The notes beneath the pieces were generated by a model, which made no database searches, was not told the DNA's origin, and worked only from the letters and a program-made list of their open reading frames with translations. This document shows, one piece after another, positions 8,457 to 14,855 of a DNA stretch of 42,575 bases. The DNA lies in assembly GCA_945911015.1 (NCBI GenBank), contig CAMDZW010000032.1, positions 1-42,575 of the forward strand. The letters are read 5' to 3'. The DNA is from an uncultured Propionibacteriaceae bacterium. Lineage in GTDB: Bacteria; Actinomycetota; Actinomycetes; Propionibacteriales; Propionibacteriaceae. The position numbers and the translations under genes were made by a program. Numbering within the stretch: the first letter of the stretch is position 1; each line of letters starts with the position of its first letter.

Positions 8457-9334
8457 CGCGAAGGCTCCTGCCCCAGCAGGTTGAAGGCATGCTCGAGACC
8501 GGCGTTGCACGCTCGATCGATGTCCTCCCACCCCTCGAACTCCAGAGACACATACCCGTCGAATCCGCTCTCCTTGATCAGCGAAATGATCCCACGGGTG
8601 TCGATGTCCCCCTGTCCGAAAATGGCGGCACGAATGTAGCGTCCAGCGCGAGTGCGTCCCCAATGGCCTCCCGGATCCTCACTCCGAACATAGAAGTCCT
8701 TCAGGTGGATGCCGACGGCATAGGGCAGGTTCTCAAAGACTCCAACGTAGGGGTCCTCGTCGACTCCAACAAAGTTGCCGATGTCAAGGAGCGTCCCAAA
8801 GTTGGGGTCATCGACAGCATGGACGATACGGCGCACCCGATGACTGGACTGGACAAATCGTCCGTGATTCTCCAGGCAGGTGACGACGCCACGAGCCGCG
8901 GCATAGGTGGTCACCTCCTTGCAGGCGGAAACGATACGAGGCAGCACCTCTTCAAAGAGGGGGAGGTCATCACCCGAGTGGCCGGCATGAGGGACGACAT
9001 CATGACGCAGGCGGGGAATTCCGAGCTCGGCGGCCAGATCGACGTACTGACAGATCCGCTGAATCTCACGTTCCCGTTCTCCGTCGTCAGCGAGCGAGAG
9101 ATCTGCACCGACGGCAAGCCCGGAGAGCTCGACATTGCCGTCATTGGCTCGCCGGCGCACTGATGCGATGTCGTCGGCAGACATCTCTGGCGAAACCAAC
9201 GGAGCGTTGGGCACCACTGCCAGTTCAAGGTGCTCAGCAGGCGAGGCCGAGACCCAATCAATCAGATCGTCCAAGCTCATGGCCCCCGAGATGAAATTGC
9301 GATGGAAGCAGTAGGAACTGATCCCGATCTTCAT
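8453..9334 (-). CDS. Sugar phosphate isomerase/epimerase (xylose-isomerase-like TIM barrel)
   Basis: A 293-aa AP-endonuclease-2/xylose-isomerase-like TIM barrel. Likely metal ligands are visible in CLENHGRF (Glu), LLDIGNF (Asp), GIHLKDFY (His), and YVSLEFEGWED (Glu). The N-terminal KIGISSYCFHRNF is typical of the family. The start at 9334 has GAAGGAG 5-6 nt upstream. The 3' end overlaps the oxidoreductase start. Such proteins commonly pair with Gfo/Idh/MocA enzymes in inositol, keto-sugar or glycoside pathways, and the same pairing is seen here. Exact reaction is not determinable. Confidence 0.88.
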   Translation of the reverse strand: MKIGISSYCFHRNFISGAMSLDDLIDWVSASPAEHLELAVVPNAPLVSPEMSADDIASVRRRANDGNVELSGLAVGADLSLADDGEREREIQRICQYVDLAAELGIPRLRHDVVPHAGHSGDDLPLFEEVLPRIVSACKEVTTYAAARGVVTCLENHGRFVQSSHRVRRIVHAVDDPNFGTLLDIGNFVGVDEDPYVGVFENLPYAVGIHLKDFYVRSEDPGGHWGRTRAGRYIRAAIFGQGDIDTRGIISLIKESGFDGYVSLEFEGWEDIDRACNAGLEHAFNLLGQEPSR

Positions 9335-9358
9335 GGAACTCCTTCAGTTGATTGTTGG

Positions 9359-11167
9359 TCAGTCGTCAAGCACGGTGCGGTAGGTCCCGAAGGACTGCGA
9401 GCTGTGGTGATTGTGGACGGAGATCTTGATCAGGCGGTTGTCTTCGTGGACCGTCGATGTCTCGAAAGGCACCCAGATCTTCTGCAGGGCTTCCATCTGC
9501 CCCACTGAGCGGCGACCGAATCCGGGCCAGGCCTTTCCTTGGCTCGGTACGGTGTAGGTCACCGTCACCTCGTCGCCATTGATGTCCAGGTATGAGATCG
9601 TCACCTGAGCGCGTACAAGGTTGAAGCCGACAATGTCGAGCCCGGAGATAGTTCCGTTCAACGCACCTGACGCGCCCGCGACGATGGGCTCACTGCCACG
9701 TTCATAGATCTGGTCGGACAATGACGGGTCACCGAGAACCTCGCAGTAGAAGAACGGGTCCCACATGAAGCTGATGATCTTCGACACGTGCTGCCCGACC
9801 ATTGCGATCTGTTGGTCCAGACGCTCCTTCGTGGCAAGTCCGCGCCCCTTGGGGTTGGGGATGTCACAGTCTGTCTCACCATCCTGCTGAGCCGGCTCCA
9901 TCGCCTCGAGGTTGGCCCAGAGCTCGATCCCAGTGAGTTCTCCAAGGGTTGACTCCATGGCCGCGAAGTACTCTGCCGTGTTGGCTCGATAGGCTTCCCC
10001 GTAGGTCAGGGGCCCACCGACCACGGACTGGAGGGATGGCAGCACAGTCTCATCGATCTCATCCGGGAAGTGAATGCTGCCCTTTCCAGTCCCTCGCCCA
10101 TCCTGCGGCGCAACAACAATATCCACTCCGTGGCGAATGCTTGCCAAGCGGATCATCCCTGCCTTGACATCTTCCAGCGTCAGTCCCGTGCTCGTGGTGC
10201 GGGCTGATAAGTAAGGACTGAAGAGCATCTTGGCGCCCGGCATGCGCTCGGCGAGCAACTCATTGTGTGTCTCGTAGAGGGTGTAGGACTTGTTCCATGC
10301 CGCATTTCCCTTGAGCGGGATCTCGTGGTTCTGGTACATGCCCACCAAGCTGGAATGTTGACCACGAATGTTCTCATAGTGATCGAGGAATCGACTGGCG
10401 AATGGCTTCAACGTGTCCAGGAACCGAGTGTCGGGAAGCCACGATGTCTGCGGATCTCCGGGGATACTCGGTAGCCCTCGGTATACGGAGATGCCGAGCC
10501 GGTCAGCTTCACTCAGCGCGAAGTCAACCTTGTCCACTTCCTCGGCATAGTTGGCGACAGTGACGATGAGATCGTACTGCTCGGCATTCTCGTCACAGCT
10601 GGCACCGTCCTCATGTCCCACAGGAAGCAGGAGTCGAAGATAACGCTGATCGTTGTTCATGATCACTTCATCGAGCTGATTGGCTGTACAACGCGCCATT
10701 TCGGCACCAAAGATGTCGTCTGAGCCATACACCATCGTGCGACGGATGCGTTCAGCTCCCACGACAGCTTCTGCTCTCTCGCGACAGGTGAGGCCATCGG
10801 CAACACAGTTCACAAACTTCGGGTCAACCGCACCGCTCTTGTCCAGGATCTGGCCGTCGGACGACACATCCCGTTGACTGAGCGCAGGACCGAAGGTCGC
10901 AATCGTGTCACCTCCCAGTGACTTGAACTCCTCGAACTTCTGCCTGGTCTCACAGGGCAGGCCGAAATACATGAAGACGCCGCTGACCGGGTAGCCGGCC
11001 TGCTGCGGCAGTTGTGTGGTTTCTGGGCACTGGTCGGTCAGGGATGAGCCGATTGACGGCCGAGGGTACGCGTCGGCCGACCTGACTGGCGTCAGCACCG
11101 CCGACAGGAACGTCACAGTGAGCGCAACGACGAGTGCCGCCGCACTGCGATACCTGGATATTGGCAT
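9359..11167 (-). CDS. Secreted DUF4434-like TIM-barrel protein, putative glycoside hydrolase
   Basis: A 602-aa exported protein. The start at 11167 (MPISRYRSAAALVVALTVTF) gives a classic signal peptide ending near SADAYP, with AAAGGAG just upstream. The mature part opens with GVFMYFGLPCETRQKFEEFK and GGDTIATFG. A later block has FSPYLSAR, DIVVAPQDGRG and IELWANLEAME, an arrangement I associate with DUF4434-type putative glycoside hydrolases (SPY and APQDG motifs). The C-terminal ~120 residues look beta-rich (YLDINGDEVTVTYTVP), perhaps a binding domain. It is the first structural gene after the ROK regulator (50-bp gap), so it may release the sugar that the cluster imports. The family call is by pattern memory; activity is unproven. 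Confidence 0.6.
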   Translation of the reverse strand: MPISRYRSAAALVVALTVTFLSAVLTPVRSADAYPRPSIGSSLTDQCPETTQLPQQAGYPVSGVFMYFGLPCETRQKFEEFKSLGGDTIATFGPALSQRDVSSDGQILDKSGAVDPKFVNCVADGLTCRERAEAVVGAERIRRTMVYGSDDIFGAEMARCTANQLDEVIMNNDQRYLRLLLPVGHEDGASCDENAEQYDLIVTVANYAEEVDKVDFALSEADRLGISVYRGLPSIPGDPQTSWLPDTRFLDTLKPFASRFLDHYENIRGQHSSLVGMYQNHEIPLKGNAAWNKSYTLYETHNELLAERMPGAKMLFSPYLSARTTSTGLTLEDVKAGMIRLASIRHGVDIVVAPQDGRGTGKGSIHFPDEIDETVLPSLQSVVGGPLTYGEAYRANTAEYFAAMESTLGELTGIELWANLEAMEPAQQDGETDCDIPNPKGRGLATKERLDQQIAMVGQHVSKIISFMWDPFFYCEVLGDPSLSDQIYERGSEPIVAGASGALNGTISGLDIVGFNLVRAQVTISYLDINGDEVTVTYTVPSQGKAWPGFGRRSVGQMEALQKIWVPFETSTVHEDNRLIKISVHNHHSSQSFGTYRTVLDD

Positions 11168-11216
11168 GGTCCATGCTCCTTTGCTGGTTGGGTGAAGGGG
11201 TGTGTGATTGCGGACG

Positions 11217-12410
11217 TCAGACGTGTGGTCTATCGGGAGCTGCGCCGGCGTCATCGCCTCGGATGTCGGCCAGGAATCCGAGCTCGACCTGTGACATGGC
11301 CAGGGCAACGCCACCGTAGGCACCGGCAAGCCTGCCCAGGCCTGCCAGACGCACATGGGTCCGAATCGGCGTCAACCCAGTGACGGCCTCCTGGATCAGT
11401 GGAAGCACCGGGCCCATCGCATCAGCAAGCTCACCGCCGAGCACGACCGTGGCTGGGTTCAACAGGTTGACGGCGTTGGCGATGACCACGGACAGTTCAG
11501 TGATCACGGAGTTCACCGCCTCAACGGCCGGAGAGTCCCCTCGGGAGTACTGCTCGAACAGGCCCTGGGCCGTCTCGCCCGGGCCGACCAACGCCGCCAG
11601 CGAGAGCCTCCGCTCCAGGACACCAGCCCGACCAGTCATATTGGCCTCACCAGTCCGGATGTCGTCGAGGCTGACGTTGTAGCCAATCTCGCCAGCGCGT
11701 CCGCGCGTCCCGGAGACGACGCGGCCACCGGCCACCACAGCAGCTCCCACGCCATCGCCGAGTGAGATGAACAGCAGATCATCTCGCCCATCAGCAGCGC
11801 CGCGCCACCGCTCGCCCAGGGCGGCATTGTTGACGTCGTTGCTCAGAGTTGCCGGAAAGTCGAACTCTGCCCCGAAGACCGCACCCAAGTCGTAGTTGGT
11901 CCATGACAAGGTGTTCGAACGAATCACCCGGCCACCATCAACGGTGCCAGGCACACCGACCCCAACGCCCAGCACCGAACGCTGGTCCACGCCGGCATCG
12001 TTCAGGGTTTCTCGGATGAGGTCGACAAGATCTGCTGCAACATTGGTGGTCGGTGCGGACCGCACAGCGATCTGCTCACCGTCGAGATCGGCCAGGAGGA
12101 CATAGGTGTGCCTGCTGCCGATGTCGACGCCCAGACCCACCCGACTGCGTGGGTTGAACCCGTACAGCGGCGCCGGTCGCCCACCTGACCCATGGGCAGG
12201 TCGCTGGCCCACCTTGTCCACAAGTCCGAGCTCGACCAGATCCTCGACAACCGCAGCGACGGTCGACTTTCCGAGCCCGAGCCGCTCAGCCAGCTGCCCT
12301 CGCGAGACGGGCTGGTCCCCGCGGATCGCCTGCAGCACCAACGAGCGGTTCATTGCACGAATGAACTTGAGGTGCCCCATAGCTGCTCCGGGCTCAGTCT
12401 TGCTCGCCAT
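11217..12410 (-). CDS. ROK-family transcriptional repressor
   Basis: About 397 aa. The N-terminal winged helix is AERLGLGKSTVAAVVEDLVELGLVD. It is followed by a ROK sugar-binding domain with GLGVDIGSRHTYVLL, GVGVGVPGTVDGGRV and SNDVNNAALGERW. The usual ROK zinc cluster (CxCGxxGCxE) is missing: the corresponding stretch is TGRAGVLERR with no cysteine. NagC/XylR-like regulators bind operator DNA until a sugar or sugar phosphate releases them. It heads the minus-strand cluster and most likely controls it and itself. The ATG at 12410 is preferred (GGGA about 6 nt upstream); a TTG at 12422 is also possible. Confidence 0.92.
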   Translation of the reverse strand: MASKTEPGAAMGHLKFIRAMNRSLVLQAIRGDQPVSRGQLAERLGLGKSTVAAVVEDLVELGLVDKVGQRPAHGSGGRPAPLYGFNPRSRVGLGVDIGSRHTYVLLADLDGEQIAVRSAPTTNVAADLVDLIRETLNDAGVDQRSVLGVGVGVPGTVDGGRVIRSNTLSWTNYDLGAVFGAEFDFPATLSNDVNNAALGERWRGAADGRDDLLFISLGDGVGAAVVAGGRVVSGTRGRAGEIGYNVSLDDIRTGEANMTGRAGVLERRLSLAALVGPGETAQGLFEQYSRGDSPAVEAVNSVITELSVVIANAVNLLNPATVVLGGELADAMGPVLPLIQEAVTGLTPIRTHVRLAGLGRLAGAYGGVALAMSQVELGFLADIRGDDAGAAPDRPHV

Positions 12411-12624
12411 GCGTTTTCCCAATCCATCAAAGTCTTGTGCCAGCTCTTAGGTGGAGCCTAGCAACCAGATGCGATAGCGCGCAAGGGTCGACAACTGAGC
12501 ACACCGACGGGACGCCCTCGGCATACAAGGCGAAAAGTCTGCCTCGCCAGCGATTCGACGTACGGTCGATCAAAGTCCAGGCAGAGCACTTTGACCCCTT
12601 CATGCCCAGTGTGACCCACCGGTG
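12411..12624. other. Island right-end intergenic region, no gene seen
   Basis: This 214-bp stretch between the ROK regulator start and the right 114-bp repeat must hold the promoter of the seven-gene cluster. A short imperfect dyad (TTAGG ... CCTAG, about 12448-12461) is the only operator-like feature noticed. No integrase fragment, tRNA or convincing small reading frame is present. Confidence 0.5.
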
Positions 12625-12738
12625 GCGGTCGCCGGCGAGGCGGATCGGGCCGCGGCGATGGCGGCCTTCGTCACCAGCGCGCGCTATGAGTGGATGTTCT
12701 GGGACGCGGCGTGGCGCCGCGAAGTGTGGCCGGTCTGA
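12625..12738 (+). repeat. tenA': 114-bp direct repeat, right copy (orphan tenA 3' end)
   Basis: Perfect copy of 3658-3771, encoding the last 37 residues and stop of TenA but with no tenA body upstream. It ends immediately at the stop codon of the minus-strand ArsR-like gene (12739). This is best read as the distal att-like copy, or the original tenA end displaced by the insertion. It has no independent coding function. Confidence 0.95.
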
Positions 12739-13272
12739 TCAGCCCAGTGGGGCTGGCACGACCACGGTGGAGAGGGTGACCGGTCGGCGGTCCGCCCGAG
12801 GCTCCCGGTAACGGGCCAGCAGGTTGGTCAAGTCGGACTGGAGCTCGGCCATCTCATCGGGGGCGATGTGCACCACCGTCGAGGAGAAGCCGAACAGTGC
12901 CGACCAGTCCGGCTGGTCCAGGTGCTGTTCCACCGATCCGGCCAACGCGGCAACATAGGCGCCGAAGGCACGGCGGATCGTGGCGACGTCGACATCATCT
13001 GCCCGGTCGGGTCCGACATGGGTCTGGCTCGGCCCCAATCCGTAGGTACGTTCGACAGCTCCCCGCACCTGGCGTTCGGCGACCACGCTGAGGATGTCGG
13101 CCTCGAGCAGTGCGCCGATGTGGCGGTAAAGGGTCGCCGGCGGCACATCAGGCAGCGCCTCCCGCAACTGCGCCGTCGTACGCTCCGCCGCCGTGACGGC
13201 CTGCAACACACGCAGCCGTACGGGGTGCAGGATCACCTTGGCGATCCCCCGGGCGGGGTCGGGTGAAGTCAT
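12739..13272 (-). CDS. ArsR-like winged-helix transcriptional regulator
   Basis: A 177-aa regulator. The N-terminal helix-turn-helix lies in HPVRLRVLQAVTAAERTTAQLREAL, with recognition segment PPATLYRHIGALLEADIL and wing. A C-terminal effector part of about 90 residues is helical. The type is a one-component ArsR/HTH_20 regulator of the kind commonly set divergent from drug ABC transporters. There is no metal-binding cysteine pair. It is divergent from the ABC pair starting at 13354, with a dyad in the 81-bp gap, so autoregulation plus control of the transporter is likely. Its stop directly abuts the right 114-bp repeat. Confidence 0.87.
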   Translation of the reverse strand: MTSPDPARGIAKVILHPVRLRVLQAVTAAERTTAQLREALPDVPPATLYRHIGALLEADILSVVAERQVRGAVERTYGLGPSQTHVGPDRADDVDVATIRRAFGAYVAALAGSVEQHLDQPDWSALFGFSSTVVHIAPDEMAELQSDLTNLLARYREPRADRRPVTLSTVVVPAPLG

Positions 13273-13319
13273 GGGTCCAGCCTCTCATCCCGCTTGCGAG
13301 CTCCCATCGGCATCTATAT

Positions 13320-13339
13320 TATCATTCTCGATATTGATA
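13320..13339. promoter_or_regulatory. Dyad TATCA-N10-TGATA between regulator and ABC genes
   Basis: An A/T-rich island in otherwise high-GC DNA, with inverted arms TATCA (13320-13324) and TGATA (13335-13339). It overlaps likely -10 material (TATATTAT, from 13315) and sits 14 bp before the ABC ATPase start. It is the best operator candidate for the divergent ArsR-like regulator. Confidence 0.55.
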
Positions 13340-13353
13340 CCGAAGGAGATTCC

Positions 13354-14070
13354 ATGACACGACTCGTACTCGACGGCCTGTCGAAGACTTACGGGGAGAC
13401 TGCGGCCGTCCGCGACCTCAGCTTCACCGCCGAACCCGGTCGCGTCACCGGGTTCCTCGGTCCCAACGGCGCCGGCAAGTCGACCACCCTGCGCATGCTC
13501 CTGGGCCTGGTTCGACCCGACTGCGGCTCGGCCACCATCGATGGCCGGGCCTACGCAGACCTGACTCGGCCGAGCAACACCGTCGGGGCGGTCGTCGATC
13601 TGGCCGGAGCGCATCCGGGCATGACGGGCCACCGCCATCTGCGGGTTGCAGCGGCCCTGGGCGGCCACGACCCGGGCCGCATCGACGAGGTGCTGGAGCA
13701 GACCGAGCTCACCGGCGCGGCCCATCGACGGACCGGGACCTGGTCGACCGGCATGCGGCAGCGCCTCGCGCTGGCCACCGCACTACTCGGGGACCCGGAC
13801 GCACTGGTGCTCGACGAACCGACCAACGGACTCGATCCCGCCGGGGTGCACTGGCTGCGCCAGCTGCTACGCCGCCGGGCCGATGCGGGCCGTACCGTCC
13901 TGATCTCGAGTCACCAGCTGAGCGAGGTGGAGCACAGCGTCGACGATGTGGTCGTCATCCGTGGCGGCAACGCAGTCTGGAGCGGGTCGGTCGACGAACT
14001 GCGCGCCAGTCACGGCACTGTCGAAGAAGCCTTCCTCGCCCTCACCGTCGCGACAGGAACCAGCCGATGA
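13354..14070 (+). CDS. ABC transporter ATP-binding protein (drug/bacitracin-export type)
   Basis: A 238-aa single nucleotide-binding domain. Walker A is GPNGAGKST, the signature appears as STGMRQRLALATAL, Walker B is ALVLDEPTNGLD, and the H-loop is LISSHQLSEVE. The DEPTNGLDPAGVHWLR motif is that of the CcmA/DrrA-like subfamily which exports drugs or lipids with an ABC-2 permease. The ATG at 13354 has GAAGGAG 5-6 nt upstream. The stop overlaps the permease start (ATGA). The short length and lack of a C-terminal extension differ from DrrA proper. Confidence 0.95.
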   Translation: MTRLVLDGLSKTYGETAAVRDLSFTAEPGRVTGFLGPNGAGKSTTLRMLLGLVRPDCGSATIDGRAYADLTRPSNTVGAVVDLAGAHPGMTGHRHLRVAAALGGHDPGRIDEVLEQTELTGAAHRRTGTWSTGMRQRLALATALLGDPDALVLDEPTNGLDPAGVHWLRQLLRRRADAGRTVLISSHQLSEVEHSVDDVVVIRGGNAVWSGSVDELRASHGTVEEAFLALTVATGTSR

Positions 14071-14855
14071 GCCGCACCCTTCGCGCGGAGGTCCTCCGCT
14101 TCTTCGGCACCCGATGGTGGCTGGCCCACCTCATCGCCGCCCTTGCCTGCGGGCTCGGCCTGATCGGCCTCATCGTCGCGGTCGGGCCGGAGAACTCCAC
14201 CCCACCAATGCCAGGCCTGGACACCAGCGAAGGAGTGAGCGCGATGATCCAGTTCGCCCAGCTCACCCTCTTTGTGCCTGCCGTGCTCGGCACGTTCGCG
14301 ATCACCTCGGAATACCGCCATCGCACCATCGGCACGACCTTCCTCGCCGAACCACGACGGGGCCGGGTGATGACCGCGAAGCTGATCACCCACGGCCTGA
14401 TCGGTCTCGGCTACGGGATCATCCTCGCCGGCGGCATCGGAGGGGCGATGGTCCTGGGCGGTCTGGCCCGCGACGGGCTCGCCGCCGACGGCCTGGCCTC
14501 AAGCCTGGCGCGACTCGCCGTGGCCGCCGCGGTGCACGCCCTCATCGGGGTCACGATCGGCGCCCTGGTGCGCCATCAGATCGCCGGGATCGTCGTCGTG
14601 GCGGGCTACTTCTACCTGGTCGAGCCGCTGTTGATGCTCGTGCCGGGCATCAACGCGGCCTATGCCCTCCTGCCCGGCGGTGCCACCGCATCGCTGACCC
14701 GTACGACCTGGCTGAGCGAGGTGATGGCCGACCAACTGGGCAGCAGCGCTGCCCTGCTCCTGCCCGCGTGGACCGCAGGTCTGGTCCTGCTCGGCTATGC
14801 GGTCGTGGCGTCAGTGATCGCGGTCGCCTGGCCCCTGCGGCGAGACCTGGGCTGA
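14067..14855 (+). CDS. ABC-2 type permease
   Basis: A 262-aa integral membrane partner of the preceding ATPase with six predicted helices, the first around LAHLIAALACGLGLIGLIVAVG. The loop ITSEYRHRTIGTTFLAEPRRGRVMTAKL is a recognisable ABC-2 permease coupling segment. It starts inside the ATPase stop codon (4-bp overlap), so it is translationally coupled. The last 45 bp overlap the 3' end of the convergent copper ATPase gene. Substrate unknown. Confidence 0.9.
   Translation: MSRTLRAEVLRFFGTRWWLAHLIAALACGLGLIGLIVAVGPENSTPPMPGLDTSEGVSAMIQFAQLTLFVPAVLGTFAITSEYRHRTIGTTFLAEPRRGRVMTAKLITHGLIGLGYGIILAGGIGGAMVLGGLARDGLAADGLASSLARLAVAAAVHALIGVTIGALVRHQIAGIVVVAGYFYLVEPLLMLVPGINAAYALLPGGATASLTRTTWLSEVMADQLGSSAALLLPAWTAGLVLLGYAVVASVIAVAWPLRRDLG

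Larger units (their letters stand above)
3658..12738. mobile_element. Putative genomic island inserted at tenA 3' end
   Basis: The two 114-bp repeats bracket about 8.85 kb of seven co-oriented sugar-utilisation genes. By eye this stretch has lower GC and more A/T-ending codons than flanking genes. Collapsing the repeats gives a sensible ancestral locus: tenA stop at 12736-12738 immediately adjoining the stop of the minus-strand ArsR-like gene at 12739. No integrase, recombinase, transposase or terminal inverted repeat was found inside. Mobilisation must therefore have been in trans, by loss of the integrase, or by homologous recombination. That the segment was acquired is an inference from the repeat and composition. 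Confidence 0.65.

Noticed and set aside
12212..12220. Another TTGTCCACA DnaA-box match
   Set aside because: A single copy within the ROK regulator coding sequence, with no inverted partner; likely chance.
3772..12624. Search for an integrase, transposase or tRNA att site in the island
   Set aside because: None found: all seven genes are metabolic or regulatory, and the target is the protein gene tenA. The mechanism is left open.
12437..12811. Small plus-strand open frame across the right 114-bp repeat
   Set aside because: It reads the tenA fragment in the wrong frame and continues antisense into the ArsR-like gene; no ribosome site.
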